Below, one piece after another: positions 7,632 through 13,811 of a stretch of DNA of 19,961 nucleotides. Source of the stretch: Thermoplasmata archaeon (GTDB lineage: Archaea; Thermoplasmatota; Thermoplasmata; Lutacidiplasmatales; UBA184); contig JAKIVW010000004.1 in NCBI GenBank assembly GCA_022750355.1, positions 1 to 19,961 on the forward strand, read 5' to 3'. Below the pieces are notes generated by a model, which ran no database searches, had not been told where the DNA came from, and saw nothing but the letters and a program-made list of their open reading frames with translations. The stretch's first letter is position 1, and the number at the start of each line of letters is the position of its first letter. Both the position numbers and the translations under genes were made by a program.

Positions 7632-7930
7632 GCGATACCCCGCCCGCGAAGCGACCGCCCATCGCGCTCGTCCCCGGCTCGCGCGTCCGGGTCCGCTCGG
7701 CGGGACCGGACGAGCAGGCGATCGACTCGACCGGCCTGTTCCGCGGTCTGGTCTCGATCGGCGGCGACAACTCCCTCGCCCTCGAGCTCGATGGGACCGG
7801 CGGCGACGAGAAGGGACGGATCCGGCTCGTGCCGGTTCCGGCCATCCTCGCGGTCGATATCTTGGAAGCCGCTAAGCCCGAAGAGGAGAAGCGCTCCGAT
7901 TCGAACCAGGCTCCCGGCTACTTCCGGTGA
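7628..7930 (+). CDS. Conserved-looking small protein of unknown function
   Basis: 100 residues, not recognised. The ATG overlaps the TGA of the regulator gene by the ATGA arrangement, which is good support for it being real and expressed. The sequence suggests a small beta-rich domain: GSRVRVRSAG, TGLFRGLVSIGGDNSLALEL and GRIRLVPVPAILAVDIL read as alternating strands of a barrel, in the manner of Sm-like or SH3-like folds, flanked by disordered polar tails. There is no signal peptide or membrane segment. It may act with the winged-helix protein encoded just upstream; no function is proposed. Confidence 0.65.
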   Translation: MSDTPPAKRPPIALVPGSRVRVRSAGPDEQAIDSTGLFRGLVSIGGDNSLALELDGTGGDEKGRIRLVPVPAILAVDILEAAKPEEEKRSDSNQAPGYFR

Positions 7931-7940
7931 GCCACCGGAG

Positions 7941-8041
7941 CGGGCTTGCTGGGAGTTTCGTCGCCGGCGGGGCCGGCGATTTCGAACCCAGGTCGTTGGC
8001 TTCGAAGGCCAACAGGATAGTCCAGACTACCCCACAAGCCC
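7941..8041 (-). tRNA. tRNA-Arg (anticodon TCG) with an intron in the T-loop
   Basis: Read on the minus strand, acceptor GGGCTTG pairs perfectly with CAAGCCC; the D-arm contains GGGTAG and the GG pair; the anticodon stem is TTGGC/GCCAA with loop CTTCGAA, giving anticodon TCG (reads CGA). A20, a known arginine identity base, is present, and the discriminator base is G. The T-stem CTGGG/CCCAG is split: 26 bases (7955-7980) interrupt the T-loop. Removing them gives the canonical loop TTCGAAT and a 75-base tRNA. CCA is not encoded. It follows DP2 in the same direction, 58 bases after that stop, and has its own TATA-like box. Confidence 0.93.
7955..7980 (-). other. tRNA intron with bulge-helix-bulge splice motif
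   Basis: The structure is a strict BHB. The outer helix is CTGGG/CCCAG, the 4-bp central helix TTCG/CGAA, and the two 3-base bulges are AAA and ACT on opposite strands. The inner intron helix is 7 bp (TCGCCGG/CCGGCGA) with a 5-base loop. Cutting after the second base of each bulge, as archaeal splicing endonuclease does, removes exactly 26 bases at tRNA position 59/60. Confidence 0.92.
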
Positions 8042-8064
8042 GCACCTCTTCCACGGGAGGGGGG

Positions 8065-8070
8065 CTATTT
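8065..8070 (-). promoter_or_regulatory. TATA-like box of tRNA-Arg
   Basis: AAATAG on the minus strand lies 24-29 bases before the tRNA 5' end at 8041. This is the distance expected if transcription begins at or very near the mature 5' end. Confidence 0.45.
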
Positions 8071-8099
8071 GGGCGTTCCGCGGCACCGCGCGGACCGCC

Positions 8100-11000
8100 C
8101 TACGGTTTCGTCGGCTCGGTCGCCGCCGGTGCGGGGAACTGGTCGAGGGTCCGCTGGGAAGCGGCGCCCGGGAAGAGCGTGGCGAGCGAGTCGGCGAGCA
8201 CCTGGATGCGCTGACGGACGTACGGCGTGATCCCCTCGATCGAGCCGAGGCGTTGGGAGAGGGCGAGGTACTTTCGCACCGAGCCCTCGTAGACGGTCGA
8301 CAGCAGCTCACCGTCGCACCGCCCCCCGCCCGGTCGCACGGCGGTGCAGCGGCTGGTGAGGGGGGGCCGTCGGTACGAGACCCCGCATACCTTGCATCGG
8401 AACTTCTGGGTCGCGTAGCTCTTCAGATTCCCCATCAGGTCCGGCAGGAAGTGGGCGTTGAGCACGAGCGTGACCGCCTCCGCGACGTCCACCGCCCGGA
8501 TCTGGGCGGCCAGCAGGACCGAGCGCTCGACCATGTCGTTCATCGAACGCGCGTCCCGATACGCGGACCGCACGGGACCCGAGGCGATCCGTTCGGTGTC
8601 GTGCGTGAAGCCGTAGCCGGAGAGGGCACGCTCCGTCCCGAGTCGCCCGGAGACCTGCTCGATCAGGGACTCCACTTCCTTCGCCGGCCGTCTTTCCGCC
8701 GCGGCTCGATAGAAGGCCAGCGGGTAGCGGTCGCCGACGTCGACGTGGTGCGCTTCCTTGTCGACCTCCGTCGCTTCGAGCCGGGTCGTGAGGACCAACG
8801 GCTTGTCCATCAACGCGCCCCGGCTCTCGGGCAAGTAGGCCCGCGAAAAGTTGAGGAGCGCGTCGAGCAGGAGCGTGACCGAGTCCTCGTCCCCGTCGCA
8901 GTTCCGTCGCTTCGCGGCGTGGAACACGGGGTGGGCAAAGCAGGCCTCGGCGTTGGTGAAACCGATGATCCGTCCGGCGACCCCGCCCGACGTGTGGGGG
9001 GCGAGCGCGACGACGATCGCTCCGACGAGGTCAGCGGCGTGGTTGGCCCGATAGAACGGGTCGAGATTGTACAGGCGAAGGAGCTCGTCATCGACGAACT
9101 GGGCAAGTCGGGTGAGGTACTCGCCGCACGAGCGCGCCACGACGAGGTCCTGCGGGAGGAGCTCGACCAGCTGCTCGCCGTGCAGCAGCGGCTCGCCCGA
9201 CCAGTCCCGTTGGTACCCGAATTCGCGCAACCGACCGACCGGCGTCCCGATCTCGTTCGGCCGGAAATGCGTGAGCGGGAGGTCCGTGAGGTCGAACCGC
9301 GCGGTCCCGTCCTGGTAGACGGAGATCAGGTGCGACGCCCGGAGGATCCCCTTCTCGATCGGTTCCGGAACCTTCCCGGGCGACGTCAACCCCTTCACGC
9401 CCTTCACGACCGGCGTCTTCGCCAGGTGGAGGCGAGAGACCGCTTCGCTCCAGATCCGGGCGATCGGGAGCGGCTCGCTGACCACTCGGCCGTCCGGCTC
9501 GGTGTGCGTCCCGCAGGTGCACCGGTTCCACACGGTCGTCCGGTGACAGCTGGGGCAGGATCGGACGCCCAGTTCCACACGGATCCCCTCGCGCATCGTT
9601 TGTCGGGCCGCCTCGGGCACCGACCGGGTCGGCCCCCCGGCGGGGCCGACCGGGAAGAGGGCATGGACGTTGGGTTCCATCGAACGCTGGTACGCTTTCT
9701 CGGGCCGTCCGACGCGCCCTCCGATCCGGGAGGGTCCTCGGGCCCGGATCTGGACGCCGGCGAGACGACTCACATAGACGAGCGGGTCCTCGTCCGTCGG
9801 GTCGAGCGACATCCGTCGCTGAAGGAGCCCGTCGGCCGCCTCGAGCCCCAGGCCCCCCACCAGGGCCGCGCTCGGATCCGGTTCCCCCTCCCACTGGTCC
9901 GGTCCCGAGGGGCCCATGAGGAATCCCAGCCGAACGAGGACCCCCCTCCACGCGGGGTCGTGCGGCAATTCCAACCGATCGTCGTGCCATCGCCCCGAGC
10001 GCTCGACGAACTCGGAGAGAGCGCGGACCTCGCCGGGGGAGAGGTCGTGCCAAAACAGCAGCCACCGCGGGTGGAGCGGTACACGGAAGGTGACCGACGT
10101 TCGCACCGCCTCTTCGTAACTGGTGGGCCCGACCGCCGAGCGATCGGCGCCGGAGGCCGCCAACTCCTCGACGTGCCACTCGAGAGAATATGCTCCGGGC
10201 GCGAGGGCCCGGTTGTTCTCGAGGAACTCGCCGAAACTGACCAGGATCTCGCCGAGGTCCACGATCCGGCGGACGCGCGAAAGCAGTTCCGCCGCGCGAG
10301 CCGGTTCATGTACTGCGGTCAGGGTCCCATCGTCCAACTCGACGATCGGCCCCTCGATCGTGTCGCAGACCCCCATCGCCGTCGCTTTTCCGGGATACTC
10401 GAGTTTCACCTGGGTGCCGACGGCGACAAAATGCTGGAGGATGACCATCGTGGCCGGGTTGATCGCACAAGCCGCGAGACCCGTCGTCCGCGCGCGTCCG
10501 TATACGAGACGGAACCCGCCCGGGTGGCTCGGGTGCGCGAGCACCGGTCGACCTCCGACCGAGTCCTGGAGGTACTTGGGAGTGTGGGCGTCCTCGTCGT
10601 CCGCCGTGTGATTCCCGATCTGGGCGAGGAACTCCCAGCCGTCCAACCCGAGCTTGTCCACGATCCGGCGGAGCTTGGAGGCCTTCTGGCAAAGGCCCTC
10701 GGCGATGACCAGACACGCGCCGCCCCGGATCCCGTTGGTGGGCACCCGGGCCAGGTTGCGGAAGGCGCTCACCTCGGCGTCCCCCTCGGTGGATTCGCCG
10801 GAGATGGCGACCGGCACGTTCCGGACGACGAGCGCGATCTCCTCGGCGGTCGGCACGTATTGGAGGTGCTGATGATACTTGTAGAGGGGGATCTCTTCCT
10901 GGTACCGCTCGACCTCCTCGCGACTGGGCTGGAAGCGGGCCAGCCCGAGGTCGTGTCGCACGATGTCCGCCAGGAGGACGCACAGCGCTTGGGCGGTCCC

Positions 11001-11429
11001 GCCCGCGGCACGGATCGGTCCCGCGAAGTAGAGCTCGATGTACTGGCCCTCCGGTCCCGTTCGGATGTGGACCTCCGCCAGCCCCTCCAGCGGAGCGACC
11101 AGGATCCCTTCGGTCAGGATCGCCAGCCCGACCCGGAGGGCCGCGTCGACGCGGTGGGTCGCGTCGCCGCGCGACGTGTCCGCCGCGAGCCGCCGAGCGA
11201 TGCGGACGGCGACCTCCTCCCGAGGCAGGGAGGCCGCCAGCGTGCGGATCTCCTCCGAGATCCCATCGATCTTGAGGTGGGAGAGGAGTTTCTCGACGCG
11301 CATCGCCATGTCTTGCGCCCGAGGGATCTCGGGGTGGGTCTCGGGATCGAGCCCCACTGAGCGCGCCTTCTGGGCGACGACGTACGCCCGATCCACTTCG
11401 GACTCGATCGCCCGAAAGTAGGGCTCCAC
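8100..11429 (-). CDS. polC: DNA polymerase D large (catalytic) subunit DP2
   Basis: The 1109-residue protein is PolD DP2, the replicative polymerase catalytic subunit found in archaea outside Thermoproteia. The catalytic acidic motif NCDGDED is at residues 843-849. Two zinc-binding clusters are visible: CPSCH with CTCG (from Cys625) and CKVC (Cys1012, Cys1015) with later C-x-n-C. A PIP-like PCNA-binding motif, QRTLDQF, is at residues 1092-1098 near the C-terminus. No intein interrupts it, although this gene is a frequent intein host. The GTG start at 11429 was chosen because a TATA box lies 27 bases upstream and VEPYFRAIE matches the family N-terminus; farther upstream in-frame codons would precede the promoter. 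The small subunit DP1 is not in the window. Confidence 0.95.
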   Translation of the reverse strand: MEPYFRAIESEVDRAYVVAQKARSVGLDPETHPEIPRAQDMAMRVEKLLSHLKIDGISEEIRTLAASLPREEVAVRIARRLAADTSRGDATHRVDAALRVGLAILTEGILVAPLEGLAEVHIRTGPEGQYIELYFAGPIRAAGGTAQALCVLLADIVRHDLGLARFQPSREEVERYQEEIPLYKYHQHLQYVPTAEEIALVVRNVPVAISGESTEGDAEVSAFRNLARVPTNGIRGGACLVIAEGLCQKASKLRRIVDKLGLDGWEFLAQIGNHTADDEDAHTPKYLQDSVGGRPVLAHPSHPGGFRLVYGRARTTGLAACAINPATMVILQHFVAVGTQVKLEYPGKATAMGVCDTIEGPIVELDDGTLTAVHEPARAAELLSRVRRIVDLGEILVSFGEFLENNRALAPGAYSLEWHVEELAASGADRSAVGPTSYEEAVRTSVTFRVPLHPRWLLFWHDLSPGEVRALSEFVERSGRWHDDRLELPHDPAWRGVLVRLGFLMGPSGPDQWEGEPDPSAALVGGLGLEAADGLLQRRMSLDPTDEDPLVYVSRLAGVQIRARGPSRIGGRVGRPEKAYQRSMEPNVHALFPVGPAGGPTRSVPEAARQTMREGIRVELGVRSCPSCHRTTVWNRCTCGTHTEPDGRVVSEPLPIARIWSEAVSRLHLAKTPVVKGVKGLTSPGKVPEPIEKGILRASHLISVYQDGTARFDLTDLPLTHFRPNEIGTPVGRLREFGYQRDWSGEPLLHGEQLVELLPQDLVVARSCGEYLTRLAQFVDDELLRLYNLDPFYRANHAADLVGAIVVALAPHTSGGVAGRIIGFTNAEACFAHPVFHAAKRRNCDGDEDSVTLLLDALLNFSRAYLPESRGALMDKPLVLTTRLEATEVDKEAHHVDVGDRYPLAFYRAAAERRPAKEVESLIEQVSGRLGTERALSGYGFTHDTERIASGPVRSAYRDARSMNDMVERSVLLAAQIRAVDVAEAVTLVLNAHFLPDLMGNLKSYATQKFRCKVCGVSYRRPPLTSRCTAVRPGGGRCDGELLSTVYEGSVRKYLALSQRLGSIEGITPYVRQRIQVLADSLATLFPGAASQRTLDQFPAPAATEPTKP

Positions 11430-11450
11430 GGACCGCCCACAGAGCACCGA

Positions 11451-11460
11451 GGGATAAGGG
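11451..11460 (-). promoter_or_regulatory. TATA-like box of the DP2 gene
   Basis: CCCTTATCCC on the minus strand is centred about 27 bases before the GTG at 11429, consistent with a leaderless transcript beginning at that GTG. It decides the start against the GTG six codons upstream. Confidence 0.5.
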
Positions 11461-11561
11461 CGTCCGCGCCGATCCGGTCCGACGGTTCCCCGGACCGACC
11501 CCGAACCCCATTCCGGCTGACGTTGCAACGAGCGCGACGGTGTCGAACGGACGGCGAGGCA

Positions 11562-11569
11562 CTTTATTC
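11562..11569 (+). promoter_or_regulatory. TATA-like box of the acetyltransferase gene
   Basis: CTTTATTC ends 31 bases before the ATG at 11600, giving a leader of only a few bases. It is the sole AT-rich element in this spacer on the plus strand. Confidence 0.5.
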
Positions 11570-11599
11570 GTCGGCCCTTCCCACCGGCGGGTCGTCCCG

Positions 11600-12157
11600 A
11601 TGACTCCCACCGATTCGTATGGGCCGGCCACCTACCGGCTCGCCCTCCCCGCGGATGCGAACCGCCTCGCCGAGGTCCACATTCGGGTCCTGATGGTCGC
11701 GTATCGCGGCATCGACCCGCAGGACTGGTTGGACAGCCTTCCCCAGCAGCTGGAGGAGCGCCGCGCCCGTTGGAAGGATCGACTCTCGACCCACCCCGAC
11801 GATCCGGTGCAGGTGGCCGAGGTGGACCCGGCGGGGATCGTCGGGTACGCGGTCGGAGGCCGGGCGCGCGGAGAACCCCCGATCGGTTTCGAAGGCGAGC
11901 TCATTTCGATCTATCTCCTTCCCGAGCACCAGCGGCGCGGGATCGGGCGCGAGCTGGTCCGCCGCGTCGCCCGTTCTCTCATCGCCTCCGGTTTCCAGGG
12001 GATGATCGTTCGGGTCCTCAGCGCCAATCCGGCCCGGATCTTCTACGAACGGCTCGGCGCTCGAGCCCTCGGGATCGATACGGTGAGCATCGGTGGACAG
12101 GAGCTGGAAGAGACCGTATACGGTTGGTCGAACATCGACCTTTTTTTCCCGCCGTGA
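11600..12157 (+). CDS. GNAT-family N-acetyltransferase
   Basis: 185 residues with a complete GNAT fold. It contains an N-terminal LAEVHIRVLMVAYRGI helix region, the beta4 strand GELISIYLLPEHQ, the acetyl-CoA pyrophosphate loop QRRGIG at residues 111-116 followed by a helix, then MIVRVLSANPARIFYERLGA, the usual motif B helix with NPA and YERLG. Such enzymes transfer acetyl from acetyl-CoA to an amine; the substrate is not predictable (N-terminal or small-molecule acetylation are both possible). The ATG at 11600 fits the TATA box at 11562. The gene is divergent from DP2. A run of seven T bases lies in the last codons. Confidence 0.88.
   Translation: MTPTDSYGPATYRLALPADANRLAEVHIRVLMVAYRGIDPQDWLDSLPQQLEERRARWKDRLSTHPDDPVQVAEVDPAGIVGYAVGGRARGEPPIGFEGELISIYLLPEHQRRGIGRELVRRVARSLIASGFQGMIVRVLSANPARIFYERLGARALGIDTVSIGGQELEETVYGWSNIDLFFPP
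12141..12147 (+). terminator. Possible T-tract terminator overlapping the gene end
   Basis: Seven consecutive T bases occur on the coding strand within the last codons of the acetyltransferase gene. Archaeal RNA polymerase terminates at T-rich tracts without needing a hairpin, so this may be the end of the transcript or start of it, but no second tract follows. Confidence 0.3.
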
Positions 12158-12198
12158 CCCGGCTTGGGATCGGGTCCGGTTCGCCCCCGGGAGGAGAG

Positions 12199-12726
12199 TT
12201 ACGAGGTCTCGAGAATCTTCCCGAGGGCCACGACCGTGGGCCACCCCCGCGTCGTGGCGGCCACTCCGTACTCCCGCTCGACGACCGGATTCGGATAGGT
12301 CGTGTGACCGGCCCAACGTCGGGCCCAGCTGAGAACGTACCGCCCATGCGCCGAGACCAGATTCACCTCCCAGTTCGGTCCGCTAGGAACGGAGAAGGGT
12401 AGGGTCGGGGCCCGAGTGGGGTCCGCCCCGAGCACCGTGAGATAGGGCTTCGCGCCCGGCGGGATCGTCCGAAATGTGTCACGCCGGAGCAACTGAAGAA
12501 TCTCATCGCCCGCGCAGATCGAGATGTCGGTTTCAAATAGGAGGTGGGAAGCGATCGCCCGACGCAAGCGAGAATCCGAGACCTTGCACCGGGCCACAAA
12601 GGTTCCTGCGGCGCCCAGGTTCACGAGACGGAACTTCGCCAGCTCCGGGATCGCCACGAAAGCGCTGGGTAGGAACCGTTGGTGACCCCCGACGTTCGCT
12701 GCTCGGAGCAGTACGACCGAGCTCAC
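12199..12726 (-). CDS. DUF1697-family protein
   Basis: The 175-residue protein starts VVLLRAANVGGHQR, the signature N-terminus of DUF1697 (usually LLRGINVGGH), then continues LAKFRLVNLGAAGTFVA, RLRRAIASHLLFETDISI and a C-terminal VVEREYGVAATTRGWPTVVALGKIL, all in family order. Length is normal for the family (about 170-180). The function of DUF1697 is unknown; it is widespread in bacteria and rarer in archaea, so transfer is possible. The start is the GTG at 12726; an AT-rich stretch about 25 bases upstream (12743-12756) could be its promoter. It lies 127 bases downstream of the HxlR gene in the same direction and might be co-transcribed with it. Confidence 0.85.
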   Translation of the reverse strand: MSSVVLLRAANVGGHQRFLPSAFVAIPELAKFRLVNLGAAGTFVARCKVSDSRLRRAIASHLLFETDISICAGDEILQLLRRDTFRTIPPGAKPYLTVLGADPTRAPTLPFSVPSGPNWEVNLVSAHGRYVLSWARRWAGHTTYPNPVVEREYGVAATTRGWPTVVALGKILETS

Positions 12727-12853
12727 AGGCTCGGGATTCTCGAAATCTACAAAGCGATTGGCGGGACCCGGGCGGGCGGCGGAGGAACCGGGAGAAGAGG
12801 CGCGTCGCCGCGGGCCGCCGTCCTTGGGGCTTCGGGAGGCGGTGGTTCGTCCG

Positions 12854-13180
12854 TTAGCAGGATTGGAGCCATTTGGCGAGCGGCCGGAGACTCTCGTTCA
12901 ACGAGCGTCCGGACCCGGTGAGGGTGTAAGCCTTGACAGGCCCTCGGGCACCCTCCGTGGTCACGCGACGAATCAATCCCGCGCGCTCCAACGCACGGAG
13001 CGTCGAGGTGAGCGTGGCGGGGCTCACTCCGGACAGACATTGCTGGATCGGACCGAACCGAACGATCTGGTGCTCGCCCAAGAGGGAAATGACGCACACG
13101 GCCCACTTCTTTCCGACCACGTCGATGAGACCAATCGGAGGACAGGGACACGTCAGTTCCCCGCCCTCACACTGCGACAC
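12854..13180 (-). CDS. HxlR-type winged-helix regulator with extra cysteines, putative metalloid sensor
   Basis: 108 residues with the HxlR architecture: IDVVGKKWAVCVISLL helix, FGPIQQCLSGVSPATLTSTLRALERAGLIRR helix-turn-helix, YTLTGSGRSL wing, and a C-terminal dimer helix. HxlR proteins usually carry one conserved N-terminal cysteine; this one has Cys4, Cys11 and Cys13 (CEGGELTCPC) plus Cys29, Cys48 and Cys108, which could bind a soft metal or As(III). The GTG start at 13180 fits a TATA box centred 25 bases upstream. It is divergent from the Cys-rich peptide, arsC and aquaporin genes, with a 7-bp inverted repeat between, so it is the likely local repressor. Sensing of arsenite is inference. 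Confidence 0.85.
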   Translation of the reverse strand: MSQCEGGELTCPCPPIGLIDVVGKKWAVCVISLLGEHQIVRFGPIQQCLSGVSPATLTSTLRALERAGLIRRVTTEGARGPVKAYTLTGSGRSLNESLRPLAKWLQSC

Positions 13181-13200
13181 TCTGTCCGTACGTAGTGTCG

Positions 13201-13209
13201 GCTTATTAC
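13201..13209 (-). promoter_or_regulatory. TATA-like box of the HxlR gene, possibly used in both directions
   Basis: GTAATAAGC on the minus strand is centred about 25 bases before the GTG at 13180. Read on the plus strand (GCTTATTAC) it lies about 35 bases before the ATG at 13240 and could serve that operon too, with a leader of about 9 bases. Confidence 0.5.
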
Positions 13210-13228
13210 CACTTCACCTATTGAAGTG
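13210..13228. promoter_or_regulatory. Probable operator: perfect 7-bp inverted repeat
   Basis: CACTTCA, five bases (CCTAT), then TGAAGTG. The dyad abuts the TATA-like box at 13201-13209 and lies between the divergent start codons at 13180 and 13240. A homodimeric HxlR protein bound here would block the plus-strand operon and could autoregulate its own gene. Confidence 0.6.
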
Positions 13229-13239
13229 CTGAGAGAACC

Positions 13240-13362
13240 ATGCCCGAACCCACCAACCCGGAAGCGTGTTGCGACGCGTCGACCTGCTGCCCGGCCGGCA
13301 CCCCGCGCAGCGCCTGCTGTGCCGGCGGCGGCTGTTGCTGCTGCTGCTGCCGTTGCTGCTGA
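13240..13362 (+). CDS. 40-residue peptide with 14 cysteines, first gene of the arsC operon
   Basis: Starts at the ATG at 13240 and ends at TGA 13360-13362, which overlaps the arsC ATG by one base. Cysteines occur almost only in pairs or blocks: 10-11, 16-17, 26-27, a run of six at 32-37, and 39-40. This is 35 percent cysteine, with no signal peptide or membrane segment. It is not recognised as a known metallothionein. Position ahead of arsC and behind the operator suggests a metalloid or metal thiolate buffer, an As(III) chaperone for the channel, or a leader peptide. The same TGC-rich tract read in the arsC frame gives a run of leucines, so the coding frame is not proven by composition alone. 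The start is supported by the promoter position. Confidence 0.6.
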   Translation: MPEPTNPEACCDASTCCPAGTPRSACCAGGGCCCCCCRCC

Positions 13363-13811
13363 TGGCCGAGCATCGGGTCTTGTTCGTCTGCGTGGAGAAC
13401 TCCTGTCGCTCCCTGATGGCGGAGGCGATCTTCAACGCCAATCCCGCGCCGGGGTGGAGCGCGTTGTCGGCGGGAACGAATCCGGCCGCCGCAGCCAACC
13501 CCCGGACCCAACCGATGCTGGCGGAGATCGGTCTCGCGGCCCCCGAGCACGCACCCCGCCTTCTCTCGACCGCCGACATCGATGAGGCCCAGGTCCGCGT
13601 CACGATGGGATGTCTCGATGATTCGAGCTGTCCGGTCCACCTGAAGATGCAGGAACTGCGGGACTGGGGACTGGAAGACCCCGCTGCGCTCGACGACGAC
13701 GGGTTCCGCCACGTGCGCGACCGGATCGTACGATTGGTCCGGGGACTGCGGACCGAGCTCATCCTCTCGGACCAGCAAGCGGCCGCCCTCGCGAGTTCCG
13801 CACGCCGTTGA
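13362..13811 (+). CDS. arsC: Arsenate reductase, thioredoxin-coupled low-molecular-weight phosphatase type
   Basis: 149 residues with the LMW-PTP fold. The P-loop FVCVENSCRS gives nucleophile Cys10 and Arg16 (CX5R). Cys84 and Cys90 (GCLDDSSCP) match the shuttle pair of thioredoxin-dependent ArsC (10/82/89 in Staphylococcus), and WGLEDPAAL carries the Asp-Pro acid loop at 106-107. It reduces arsenate to arsenite in the cytoplasm, with disulfide relay to thioredoxin. The ATG overlaps the stop of the Cys-rich peptide, and its TGA overlaps the TTG start of the aquaporin gene, so all three are co-translated. A longer form starting at GTG 13266 would add a leucine-rich leader read out of the TGC repeat; it was not chosen. 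Confidence 0.92.
   Translation: MAEHRVLFVCVENSCRSLMAEAIFNANPAPGWSALSAGTNPAAAANPRTQPMLAEIGLAAPEHAPRLLSTADIDEAQVRVTMGCLDDSSCPVHLKMQELRDWGLEDPAALDDDGFRHVRDRIVRLVRGLRTELILSDQQAAALASSARR

Noticed and set aside
7791..11360. A 1189-codon open frame on the plus strand opposite DP2
   Set aside because: It is the antisense shadow of DP2 in GC-rich DNA. It has Arg/Asp/Pro-rich low-complexity composition and no family motif, while the minus strand encodes a complete polymerase.
8100..11429. Intein in the DP2 gene
   Set aside because: DP2 often hosts inteins, but the 1109-residue frame runs through the NCDGDED region without any splicing or homing-endonuclease block.
13266..13361. N-terminal leucine-rich extension of ArsC as a signal or membrane anchor
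   Set aside because: ArsC of this type is cytosolic and starts at MAEHRVLFVC. The leucines come from reading the TGC tract in the other frame, and an ATG at the right distance from the promoter opens the Cys frame instead. Not fully excluded.
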